DNA of 42,132 bases from Sphingomonas yabuuchiae (GTDB lineage: Bacteria > Pseudomonadota > Alphaproteobacteria > Sphingomonadales > Sphingomonadaceae). Positions within the stretch are counted from its first letter, which is position 1, and every line of letters begins with the position of its first letter. A program made the position numbers and the translations under genes. Positions 7,737-15,533 of this stretch are shown here, in pieces. Under the pieces are notes generated by a model. It saw only the letters and a program-made list of their open reading frames with translations, did no database searches and had not been told where the DNA came from. The stretch covers positions 1 through 42,132 of the forward strand of contig NZ_LDTF01000047.1 of NCBI RefSeq assembly GCF_001477495.1, written 5' to 3'.

Positions 7737-7903
7737 TAGGAACCCCTCTGATGGTGTGCACCGGTTGAGAGCTTCTCGGCCGGGTGGCTGTCGTGCATGT
7801 CCAAGGTTCTGCCCAAAGACGGCAGCGCCTTGCGGCACACGCAGGGTTCCTAACGCCCGGCTCTGGCAGCCGGGTACCGCCTCTTTGTTGATGAGGAGGC
7901 GGT
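7737..7903 (+). promoter_or_regulatory. structured leader RNA with occluded ribosome binding site
   Basis: A long-range helix TAGGAACCC (7737-7745) / GGGTTCCTA (7844-7852) encloses about 100 nt. Inside are GTGTGC (7754-7759) / GCACAC (7835-7840) and the hairpin CTGCC (7809-7813) / GGCAG (7821-7825). Then come two tandem hairpins: CCCGGCT (7856-7862) / AGCCGGG (7868-7874), and ACCGCCTC (7876-7883) / GAGGCGGT (7896-7903). The last stem contains the GAGG ribosome binding site and ends directly at the ATG at 7904. This suggests translational control of the following gene. I cannot match it to a named RNA family. Confidence 0.5.
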
Positions 7904-8461
7904 ATGAAATCGATCGATCGGGTGAAGGCTGAGGAGCAGTATTTCGCGCTCGACATGATCTGCAACATCGTTGTGACGTACGAGCAAGCGACCCGCGGAA
8001 GGCGTGGTCGGGAAACAGGTTTGATGACCCGGGCCGGTATGGATGTCTTTGAGGCGCTATCATTCCAGCGCGGGGCCTTTGCCCGGCCTGTAGCGCTCAG
8101 ACGCGAAGATTTGATGAAACGCTGCCAATTGAATGGTCGCCGAATTGATCAAGCCGTCCGACGCCTGATCGCTGAAGGTTTCATAACTATCAGCGGGCTA
8201 CCCGACCAACGTATGGTTCAACTCTATATACCTGCACGTGCGTTTAAGACCTTTCAGCACATCGTCAATGGCCCGGAGGGAGGCTCCGCAAGAACCCCGC
8301 TTGAGCGCGACGAGTTAGATATTGCTCTCGCCTGGCTTGATGATCCATCATTTGAAAATTACGCTGAGTGGGAACCTATACTGTCCAAGGACCGCTGGCT
8401 CGGTCGTTCCGACCGACCTGATTCGGAAGATCAGCTTCAAAATTACGAGCCAAATGCCTGA
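7904..8461 (+). CDS. putative winged-helix protein behind the structured leader
   Basis: 185 residues, soluble. The ATG at 7904 is preceded by GATGAGGAGGCGGT, a strong ribosome binding site buried in a hairpin. The central part (about residues 60-120: LRREDLMKRCQLNGRRIDQ, VRRLIAEGFITISGLPDQR, then MVQLYIPARAF) resembles a helix-turn-helix with a beta wing. The C-terminus is acidic. I cannot name a family; a DNA-binding regulator or plasmid replication/maintenance accessory is possible. No partner gene follows. Confidence 0.6.
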   Translation: MKSIDRVKAEEQYFALDMICNIVVTYEQATRGRRGRETGLMTRAGMDVFEALSFQRGAFARPVALRREDLMKRCQLNGRRIDQAVRRLIAEGFITISGLPDQRMVQLYIPARAFKTFQHIVNGPEGGSARTPLERDELDIALAWLDDPSFENYAEWEPILSKDRWLGRSDRPDSEDQLQNYEPNA

Positions 8462-8776
8462 TCCTAAGGTATGATGAAGCTATGCCTTACGCACCACTAT
8501 TGCTCTCCGTTCCCGCAATTTAGAAAAGACACTTTCCGTGCCAGATAGAAATGACACCCCTTTGTAGCAGCGGGGGCAGCGTGGAGCCATCCCACAGCGC
8601 AGCGCTGCCCCCGCTGATGCGATAACCTCCCGGCTCCTGACCCCGGACCCGCTGCGACAGCAGCGAGTCCGGTCACACCGCGAGAGCTTTCCCACGAGGA
8701 TGGTAAATTGGGCACGGGTCTTAACTGCACCCAAGCGGTGATGGCGGATGCTTCCCGTCGAGGCTAGTATCGCGAA
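8462..8776. other. gene-free stretch with a 14-bp perfect inverted repeat
   Basis: No convincing gene lies in this 315-bp gap; the minus-strand frames have no coding character. It contains CAGCGGGGGCAGCG (8568-8581) and its exact complement CGCTGCCCCCGCTG (8603-8616), separated by 21 nt. Without a following T-run it is not a standard terminator. The segment GCCAGATAGAAATGACACCCC (8540-8560) looks like the edge of a lost IS element, but I cannot assign it. Confidence 0.5.
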
Positions 8777-9127
8777 ATGGCTATGAGTCGGATTAGTCGG
8801 TGGCTCGCCGCAGCGCCGTTCGCCTTATTCTGTATTGCTCTTTGGGCATATGCAGGCTGGGCATACAATCGCGCTCCCCACGTCCATGACTTGTATAGGA
8901 TTGTCAATCATCCTACGCAGCACCACCAAGCGGAGGGTACTGCTCTGTACTTGTTCGGATTTGTCGCAATGGCAACCGCCTGCGGAATGCTGGCAGTTTA
9001 CTCGTTGAACAGCACCGCCGAGACTTCTGCATCTCGGCGTTTCGGACTGGCAGTTATAGTGATGCTGGTTCTTGGCATTAGCGCATTTACGCGCGTCCAA
9101 TCGGTTCGAGCGATTTATGGTTTTTAG
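8777..9127 (+). CDS. small unknown membrane protein
   Basis: 116 residues with three predicted membrane segments (about 8-30, 55-75, 88-105): RWLAAAPFALFCIALWAYAG, ALYLFGFVAMATACGMLAVY, FGLAVIVMLVLGISAF. A short His-rich loop follows the first segment (HVHDLYRIVNHPTQHHQ). A second ATG lies two codons in. Less GC-rich than its neighbours. No family recognised and no operon partner. Confidence 0.55.
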   Translation: MAMSRISRWLAAAPFALFCIALWAYAGWAYNRAPHVHDLYRIVNHPTQHHQAEGTALYLFGFVAMATACGMLAVYSLNSTAETSASRRFGLAVIVMLVLGISAFTRVQSVRAIYGF

Positions 9128-9296
9128 GTAGCGACAAACCACCTCGACCCTCCCGCAAACGAACGGCGGCCGAGAATGGCCGTGCCGAGTGAGGGGGGAG
9201 GCGCGCCTCAGAGGCCAGATTTCCCGAAATCTGTTCCCGATTGCTTTTTCCCAAAGCTGCCCGGCCGACATGGGAAAACGGGAAAGCTGGAAGCGC

Positions 9297-9515
9297 CTAT
9301 CTCACGTACTCGCCCAGCCCACGCCCGATCAGTTCGTCGTTCGACAGCCGCGGCCCGCGTTTCAGCTTTGGGGTGCATAGCCGGCGCCGGTCCACCTTCG
9401 CGGTATCCGGTTGCGGGGAAGGAGTGAAGATCGTGAAGGACCCGGAACTGCGCGCCGGCTCGTTGTTGTTCCGCTTCCGGTGATGGGGCCTCACATCCTG
9501 CATGGCCTGCGCCAT
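9297..9515 (-). pseudogene. possible gene tail next to the IS5-type insertion
   Basis: A 72-codon minus-strand frame ending at 9297 (C-terminus LSNDELIGRGLGEYVR) has plausible protein character: basic and Pro/Ser-rich. The IS5-type element begins 18 bp upstream of it (9533), so it may be the 3' end of a gene cut by that insertion. The product cannot be identified. Confidence 0.3.
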
Positions 9516-9532
9516 GGCGAGCGCCGCTCCTA

Positions 9533-10012
9533 GGGTCAGGACTCATTGATCACAGCCAGAAGATGACGGTGGCGGCGAGTGCGATGGCGGAGAAGAATGC
9601 CGTGGGGCAGCGATCGTAGCGGGTTGCGACGCGTCGCCAGTCTTTGAGGCGACCGAACATGATCTCGATGCGGCTGCGGCGCCGGTAGCGGCGCTTGTCG
9701 TACCTGATGGGCTCGTTGCGGGATCGCCGGCCCGGGATGCACGGCTGAATGCCTTTTGCCTGGAGCGCGTCTCTGAACCAGTCGGCGTCGTAGCCGCGGT
9801 CGCCGAGCAGCCATTGCGCCTTTGGCATATCGTCGAGCAGTGCTGCCGCTCAACACCTTACGGTCATCAACACGCGGCTTGCCGTGGCTCTTGGGAAAGA
9901 ACGGACGCAGCCGTTCCATCTGTTCGTCCGTCAGCCAAAACAGGTCGCTCATTCCGGTCTCCTCGCGGAGCCTGAATCAGATCGTCGCCCTCACATCAAT
10001 GGGTCCTGACCC
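9533..10012 (-). mobile_element. internally deleted IS5-family element (MITE-like)
   Basis: The ends GGGTCAGGACTCATTGAT (9533) and ATCAATGGGTCCTGACCC (to 10012) are inverted repeats with one mismatch, flanked by TA on both sides. Inside, the transposase N-terminus (MSDLFWLTDEQMERLRPFF, KPRVDDRKVLSG) joins directly, out of frame, to a C-terminal part (LLDDMPKAQWLLGDRGYDAD, RSRIEIMFGRLKDWRRVATR) near 9846. Most of the first half of the transposase, with the first catalytic Asp, is deleted. At 480 bp with intact ends it can only move with help in trans. Confidence 0.85.
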
Positions 10013-11611
10013 TAGGCGCTTGCTGTCGACGATCTCGGCCTGGTTCACCTGCCGCATCTTGTCAAAGACGGTGTAGGGGAGGGCCCGATGGTTGTGCCGT
10101 ACCTCGATACGACCGTCGGGATACTCGCAGATCTGAACACGCTTGCCGGCGAGCGATCGGGCTGCGGGCGTCGGGTCGAGGATGAAGATCGCCTTGTTGA
10201 AATGGATCGAGAGTGACTTGGTCACCGTCCGCTCCTCGCGCCAGACCATTTCGGCGTCGACGTCGTCAGAAGGGGCAAGAGGGCGATGCGCATCGAGGGC
10301 GACGCGGGGAGGGCGGGCAAACCGCTCATTGTGCTGCGCTAGATACGTCGGGAGGAAGGCGTTGGCGTGTTCGATCGATGAGACACCTTCAAGCCGCATC
10401 GCCTTGACCAGTCGGTCCTGCAACGTCCCGTTGGCACGCTCAACGCGGCCCTTCGCCTGCGGCGAATTGGCGCAGATGATCCCGATATCGAGCTTGTCGA
10501 GGGCGCGGCCGAGATGGGTCATGCCGTCACCCTCGGCCGTGGCGTTGTCATTGCGAAAGGCGCTGTGCTTGTCCGAATAGAATGCGACCGGCTTGCCGTG
10601 CCGCTTCAGATACGCCGTCGTCGCGCGCATGTAGGAGAAGGTGCTCTCGCTCTCCGCCATCTCGAGGTGCATCAATTCACTGGTCGCATCGTCGATATAG
10701 ACCAGGAGGCTGCAGCGCGGGCCGCGCCCCTCGAACCAGTCATGGTCCGAGCCGTCGACCTGGACGAGTTCGCCACGTCGGTCGCGACGATGTCGCATCT
10801 GATGAAGCTGAGCACGTTTTGCCCGCTTGGCAGTCCACAGGCCAGCCTCCATCATCATCAGGCGGAGCGTCTCGTGCGAGATGGAGATGCCGTGCCGCTC
10901 GGCAAGATATTCCGCCGCCAGCGTCGGACCGAAATCGGCATAGCGCTCGCGGAAGGCGTCGCTGAACCGGCGGTTGCTCGGACGCCCGCGCTTGCGAGAT
11001 ATCAGGCCGGACGGACCTTCAGCGCGCAGCCGCGCGAGCAGCTTGAACACCTGGCTGCGCGCCAGGTCGCCTTCCCAATGGCCAAAGTCGACCCGCTTAG
11101 CGATGTCTGGCGGTCGAGCCGCGATGGTGTGAGCGGGCGGAATGTTCAGGCCGCGTGGTTTGCGAGCGTAGCGACGTCGGCGTTTCCGCCTGCCTGTGGG
11201 CAGCAGGCGCGCCAGCTTGGCGGCCTGACCGTCGGGCCCATACACGAACTGGTAGATCGTCTCATGGCTCACCCGCAGCAGGCCTGCGGTACGGTGCCGA
11301 AGGTAGCCGGCGATCTGCTCCGGCGACCAGGCGGCTTTCAGTCGGTCGACGATATAGCTGGCGAGCTCGTGATATCGGCTGATTTTCGCGCCCCTAAGCC
11401 GTCGCCCAGCTGCCATCGATTGAGCAGTCAGTGGAAAGTATCCGCGAAACATCGGCTCTTCGTCGAACCGGTGATTGCGCTTCAGCTCGCGGTAGATCGT
11501 CGACGCATGACGCCCGAGCTCGGCCCCGGCTTGGCGTGGACTTCTGCCGGCGCTCGTCAGCTGATATAGTTTGCGCCGTTCGTCGAGATCCAGATGCGTG
11601 TAGCAGCCCAT
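9977..11611 (-). CDS. hybrid transposase: IS30-type N-terminus fused to ISNCY-type catalytic domain
   Basis: 544 residues from ATG 11611 (GAGG 7 nt upstream). Residues 1 to about 183 are IS30-family: the helix-turn-helix (DERRKLYQL, GRHASTIYRELKRNH), SPEQIAGYLR, VSHETIYQFVY, up to the first IS30 catalytic motif FGHWEGDL. At about 11062 it passes without a frame change into an ISNCY-type transposase lacking its first ~60 residues (RSQVFKLLARLRAEG, KRGRPSN). That part keeps the whole catalytic triad: VQVDGSDHDWF, FYSDKHSAF and GRVERANGTLQDR. The last ~9 residues (SGPIDVRATI) are read from the adjacent deleted IS5-type element, replacing the native C-terminus. It probably arose by deletion between two neighbouring IS. 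Activity is unknown. Confidence 0.8.
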   Translation of the reverse strand: MGCYTHLDLDERRKLYQLTSAGRSPRQAGAELGRHASTIYRELKRNHRFDEEPMFRGYFPLTAQSMAAGRRLRGAKISRYHELASYIVDRLKAAWSPEQIAGYLRHRTAGLLRVSHETIYQFVYGPDGQAAKLARLLPTGRRKRRRRYARKPRGLNIPPAHTIAARPPDIAKRVDFGHWEGDLARSQVFKLLARLRAEGPSGLISRKRGRPSNRRFSDAFRERYADFGPTLAAEYLAERHGISISHETLRLMMMEAGLWTAKRAKRAQLHQMRHRRDRRGELVQVDGSDHDWFEGRGPRCSLLVYIDDATSELMHLEMAESESTFSYMRATTAYLKRHGKPVAFYSDKHSAFRNDNATAEGDGMTHLGRALDKLDIGIICANSPQAKGRVERANGTLQDRLVKAMRLEGVSSIEHANAFLPTYLAQHNERFARPPRVALDAHRPLAPSDDVDAEMVWREERTVTKSLSIHFNKAIFILDPTPAARSLAGKRVQICEYPDGRIEVRHNHRALPYTVFDKMRQVNQAEIVDSKRLGSGPIDVRATI

Positions 11612-11803
11612 GCGCAATCCTCAGGTGACTGGAGCCCGCACTTAAGCCGGGTTTTCGCACTTCGATCTAGAATGCACCCACTCTGGCTCCTTCAGTTCGA
11701 TAATATTTCTTATGTAAAGTGTGGCGGTTTGCGTGATGGGGTGTGGAATCCATTACTCATGCATCGATCGGAACCTCAACGATCGCTAATCCCTGGGATA
11801 CTA

Positions 11804-12666
11804 GAGGCTATTATGAACCTGCGGCGATCGCGGCAGCCTGCTTCATCATGATGCAGGCGAATGCGACGACGTGAAGTCCGGCGAGTGTTTGAGCATAGCG
11901 TTCATAGTCTTTGACGAGACGGCGGAAGCGGGTTGCCCAGGCGAATGACCGCTCGACGACCCAGCGGCGCGGCAGGAGAACAAAGCCGCGCTTGGCCTGT
12001 GGCAGTTTGACGACTTCGAGCGCGATGCCATGCTTGTCTGCGGCATCGGCCGCCCGCGGGCCGGTATAGCCCTGGCCCACCCAGGCCATCTCGACCGTGT
12101 CGCCGGTGACCGCCTGCACGGTGCGGGCGAGCCGCTCCACCTCGCCGCGGTCCTCGGCGCTGGCTGGCGTGACATGGAGGGCCAGCAGATGGCCCAGCGT
12201 GTCGACGGCCATGTGGATCTTCGAGCCCTTCTTGCGCTTGGCCCCGTCATAGCCGGCACGCTCGCCGCTCTCGGGCGTCGATCGAAGCGTCCGGCTGTCG
12301 ATGATCGCAGCGGTCGGCTCGGCCTTGTGCCCCGCTGACAGCCGCAGCACCGCGCGCAAGTCGTCCACCAGCGCCTCAAAGCAACCTGCCGCCAGCCAGC
12401 GCTGCGTCTGCTGGTACACTGCTGCCCAGGGCGGCAGATCGTTCGGCATCCACCGCCATGGCGCGCCCGTCTTCACAATGTAGCGAAGGCCGTCGAACAC
12501 CTCCCGCAGGTCATGCTCCCGCTGCCCGGCATCCTCGCGTTGCAGCAGTAGGTACGGTGCAACCAGCAACCATTCCTCGTCGCTGACGTCAGATGGATAC
12601 GGCTTGCGGCAAATGCTCATCCAACACCGGATGAATCAGCAAACCTCTCAAGTCCATAACAGCCTA
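11804..12666 (-). mobile_element. full-length IS5-family element (same kind as the 665-1003 remnant)
   Basis: 863 bp, bounded by imperfect inverted repeats GAGGCTATTATGAAC (11804) and GTCCATAACAGCCTA (to 12666), with TA outside both ends (11802-11803 and 12667-12668). One long frame fills it. The other copy in the window, at 665-1003, is a 3' fragment in inverted orientation; the two could support inversion of the roughly 11 kb between them. Confidence 0.85.
11811..12620 (-). CDS. IS5-family transposase, second catalytic Asp replaced by Gly
   Basis: 269 residues, complete. The N-terminal part MSICRKPYPSDVSDEEWLLV and the block ALRYIVKTGAPWRWMP-like are typical of the IS427/IS5 type. The first catalytic Asp is in IIDSRT and the Glu is in VVERSFAW. 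The second motif reads WVGQGYTG where the family, and the remnant at 665-1003, read WVDQGYTG: GGC (Gly) instead of GAC (Asp). A DDE transposase lacking this metal ligand should be inactive, so the element is intact in length but probably dead unless helped in trans. Confidence 0.85.
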   Translation of the reverse strand: MSICRKPYPSDVSDEEWLLVAPYLLLQREDAGQREHDLREVFDGLRYIVKTGAPWRWMPNDLPPWAAVYQQTQRWLAAGCFEALVDDLRAVLRLSAGHKAEPTAAIIDSRTLRSTPESGERAGYDGAKRKKGSKIHMAVDTLGHLLALHVTPASAEDRGEVERLARTVQAVTGDTVEMAWVGQGYTGPRAADAADKHGIALEVVKLPQAKRGFVLLPRRWVVERSFAWATRFRRLVKDYERYAQTLAGLHVVAFACIMMKQAAAIAAGS

Positions 12667-12706
12667 TAGATTCGACTGCAGATCGCTGGGAATGGATGGA
12701 GCGGTC

Positions 12707-12979
12707 TCATTCACTGTTTGAAACTCTGATCCCGACATCATTACCCAGGCGGATACCTACACGCCCCTTGGATCGACGTTCTCGGTTATACGCCTCGTTC
12801 TTGCTGATCATTTGATTATCGCGGCGGGCCGCGAGAGGTTTCGATTGCCGCAGGGCCTCGGCATCGGACGGCAAATCTTCGCTCAATTGTTCGGAGGCCG
12901 CCGCCTTTGCCTGCGATTGCGCAGCGCCGCTACCCATCGAAACGGGCAAGATCATCGCGGCCAGAAAAATACCGATCAT
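12707..12979 (-). CDS. small unknown exported protein
   Basis: 90 residues. Signal peptide MIGIFLAAMILPVSMGSGAA, cut near GAAQS. The mature part is charged and low-complexity (Ala/Gln/Ser, then a basic stretch NRERRSKGRVGIRLGNDVGI). It lies just downstream of the polymerase-like gene on the same strand and is probably the last gene of the export operon. No family recognised. Confidence 0.5.
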   Translation of the reverse strand: MIGIFLAAMILPVSMGSGAAQSQAKAAASEQLSEDLPSDAEALRQSKPLAARRDNQMISKNEAYNRERRSKGRVGIRLGNDVGIRVSNSE

Positions 12980-13035
12980 ACGGTCCTCAGTTCGTTCATG
13001 AGACTCGTCATAGCCGATGACGTCCCGGCCGATAG

Positions 13036-14349
13036 CTAATAAGCGACTTGGCCAAGCCTTTGCTGTCTCAATCTAACATAGCTTAGAGCGACGATAAACC
13101 ATGGCGGAAGATAGGCATATTCCGGGACGGTCGTAATCTGCATCAGATATATCGATATCACGGCGGCTATGATCGCTACCGTATCACCCTGATGTTTTAG
13201 CCGAAAACTTGGGTAAAGTACGATAGCGGAGAAGCCCAGAAATCCGACAACGCCGATGTTTGCCAGAAGATTCGACATCATATCCAACGAACGCACGGTT
13301 CCAAAGCCCAGCCCGAAGGCGAACCGGACAATGTTGCTTCCGATGATAACAGAAGAGTGATCTACGAAAGAGGTAAGTCTTTCATTACCGGACACCGTTT
13401 CCATCTTTTCAAAAAGCAGGGTATTCAAGGCATTTTGAATCGGATCGAACGTCGCATAAAGGAGCGAGGATACGAAGATGAATGCCCCGATGTACAGGAC
13501 AAATTCCTTCCTTTGACTAATCTCGATGAAGGCTATGCCAAACAGGAGACCAATGACCGCCGTCGTCGACGTTGACAGAAACAAGGATAGAAATAGGATG
13601 AAGAATATCAGCCACCATTTGCGGCCATAGGCGTAAACGGCAAAAGGCGTCACGGTCAGGGCGTACATCGACGGCTCGCCAACTAGGCTTTTCAGGCGCA
13701 TGAAACCTGCGCCGAACAGGTTGGACGGCTGAATCGCGCTGCCGGTAGCATAGTCGCCCTGCCCCCGCCCTTCAGCTACCGAATTGAGGTCACCGAAGTT
13801 CCTGTTCGACAAAAAATCTACATTTTCATGAAAAATTGCGTAAAATATAAATTCGTAGAAACCATAGGCTACCAAGAAAAATATTCCAAAGAACGCCCAC
13901 TTTATGAATGACTCTTGATAATATTGCGTCATTATGAAGAAAAACATCAACGCAGCCATAAGGTATATGCCTTGCGTGACATGAGATTGTCTCAGCAGGC
14001 CATAGACGTAAATTTCTCTGATAACCGTCAAATTGCTGAGATCCGGGGTATCGATAAGATATCCTGACAGACTCACGGCCATATAAACGACGTAGAGGGA
14101 TATAAAAAGAAATAGGAAGCCGAGAAGCTTGAAATATCTCCGATCGTTACCCAGCAACAGAAGCGGCGCTGCAAGCACGAGCATGAATGCAGGCGTCGTC
14201 CCCTGAACGGGCAGCAGCAAGATACTTTGGATCGGAGCTAAAAAAAGCAATATCGGAAAGTACCAGTCCCGAACCAGTCCATCGGAAACATGCAGGTAAG
14301 GAGATTTTGCTCCGATCTTGCTCGGAACGGTATCTGGCAAAGACGCCAT
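13036..14349 (-). CDS. polysaccharide polymerase-like (Wzy-type) inner-membrane protein
   Basis: 437 residues with about ten hydrophobic segments and one larger periplasmic loop (about 190-230). The sequence LVGEPSMYALTV resembles the short EPS motif seen in many capsule and O-antigen polymerases. Wzy-type proteins join undecaprenyl-linked repeat units in the periplasm. Sequence identity within the family is too low for a substrate call. Base composition is clearly more AT-rich than in the flanking wzc and wza genes, common for wzy genes acquired separately. It ends the run wza-wzc-unknown-wzy on the minus strand; the gap to the upstream gene is 14 bp. Confidence 0.65.
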   Translation of the reverse strand: MASLPDTVPSKIGAKSPYLHVSDGLVRDWYFPILLFLAPIQSILLLPVQGTTPAFMLVLAAPLLLLGNDRRYFKLLGFLFLFISLYVVYMAVSLSGYLIDTPDLSNLTVIREIYVYGLLRQSHVTQGIYLMAALMFFFIMTQYYQESFIKWAFFGIFFLVAYGFYEFIFYAIFHENVDFLSNRNFGDLNSVAEGRGQGDYATGSAIQPSNLFGAGFMRLKSLVGEPSMYALTVTPFAVYAYGRKWWLIFFILFLSLFLSTSTTAVIGLLFGIAFIEISQRKEFVLYIGAFIFVSSLLYATFDPIQNALNTLLFEKMETVSGNERLTSFVDHSSVIIGSNIVRFAFGLGFGTVRSLDMMSNLLANIGVVGFLGFSAIVLYPSFRLKHQGDTVAIIAAVISIYLMQITTVPEYAYLPPWFIVALSYVRLRQQRLGQVAY

Positions 14350-14363
14350 GAGTCGGATCTCTC

Positions 14364-15533
14364 TTACGAAATACGATGAAGATTTAGAGACTTTATCGTG
14401 AACTGATGGATGGACGTGGAGGGCTGGACGTCACCAAGAATTTCAAGGATGGGGTAGGAGCACGACGCCGATTCGGATGCCACATAATAGCCGGGCCTCT
14501 TAGGGTCGGCGAGGAAAGGCGTGGCTTTGTTCCCGCACAGGAAACGGAATGTCAGCGCCGAGAGATTCGGATTGGAACGCGATGGCGTCTGTACTGTCAG
14601 GGCGTAGCGCCCCGGCGACGCCGAGGTCCGTTGGCGCGCGAATGTAGGAACACCGCGTCCGTCCCAATCAATGGTCAGCTGGGACCGGCCATTTTCTTCC
14701 AAGGCGCCCGCACTGAACCCCTCACCGGTCATCATCTGCCATTCGAACGGAATGACCTCTCCATCCAGCGAGGCGGATTGCGCCGATCGGGTGAAGTCTG
14801 GATCGTTGAGCGGTTGCGAGACGCCCTTTTGGGTCGACTTCCAAATGTCGAAGGCCAGATCCGGACGTCCGGTCCTCTCCAGCATCGTCACATTGGCGAC
14901 GATCTCATCCCTGTCCAAACCCCCGCGAGCCGCCAGGGCCCGCAAGACCGCATAACGCCCGGTCAGCTGTTCCGGGGACTGCATATGCTCCATGGAGGTC
15001 AGATAGACCGCGCGCCAACTCGGCCGCTGCGCCAGTCGTCCGACGATGTGACCTTGAAAACTGGCATCGATCTCCATCATGGCCAGGATGGGGACCAGCT
15101 GTTCCATCAGCTGCTGCCGTCGCAAAAGCGCGTCGCTTATATTCAGCGCATCCGGCAGATCATTGTTCTTGCCAGCGACAAGAAGCGCATTTTGCAGCGA
15201 GACGGTATCTCGCCAACCGAGCCTGCGGATATGGGTCATCCACGGCCCGATGGCGGCACCGCGATAGCTTGCCCGGACCATGGCGACATCGACCAGTCGC
15301 TGCATCAACGGGCTCGCCGTCAGCGCCGTATCGACCGTGGAGTCCGAAACCGCCGACAAAACGGCGTTTTTCTCCGATGTCTGATCCGCGAGAGTAGCGG
15401 CACCGGACAACTGGTTGAGACGGTTGACGGAGTAGGACGCCATCAGGCCGTACCCCGTCAAAGCCGACACAGCCAAGGCGACCAAGGCCGCGCCCAAGCG
15501 ACGGCCTCCTGCCGATACGACGCGATCAGGCAT
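14364..15533 (-). CDS. unknown membrane-anchored protein of the polysaccharide export operon
   Basis: 389 residues from ATG 15533, which overlaps the wzc stop as ATGCCTGA; this strong coupling sign favours it over the ATG at 15581. One membrane segment near the N-terminus (LGAALVALAVSALTGYGLMA) and then a ~350-residue, mostly helical periplasmic part, with a beta-rich C-terminal half (FEWQMMTGEGFSAG, GRYALTVQTPSR). I do not know this family. Its fixed position between the autokinase and a polymerase suggests a structural or regulatory role in secretion or chain-length control. Confidence 0.6.
   Translation of the reverse strand: MPDRVVSAGGRRLGAALVALAVSALTGYGLMASYSVNRLNQLSGAATLADQTSEKNAVLSAVSDSTVDTALTASPLMQRLVDVAMVRASYRGAAIGPWMTHIRRLGWRDTVSLQNALLVAGKNNDLPDALNISDALLRRQQLMEQLVPILAMMEIDASFQGHIVGRLAQRPSWRAVYLTSMEHMQSPEQLTGRYAVLRALAARGGLDRDEIVANVTMLERTGRPDLAFDIWKSTQKGVSQPLNDPDFTRSAQSASLDGEVIPFEWQMMTGEGFSAGALEENGRSQLTIDWDGRGVPTFARQRTSASPGRYALTVQTPSRSNPNLSALTFRFLCGNKATPFLADPKRPGYYVASESASCSYPILEILGDVQPSTSIHQFTIKSLNLHRIS

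Noticed and set aside
7657..7932. 91-codon plus-strand frame through the leader
   Set aside because: It overlaps the structured leader and the start of the next gene, with no ribosome binding site or domain; the helices explain the sequence better.
10514..11569. 351-codon plus-strand frame
   Set aside because: Antisense shadow of the hybrid transposase, which has clear family motifs on the other strand.
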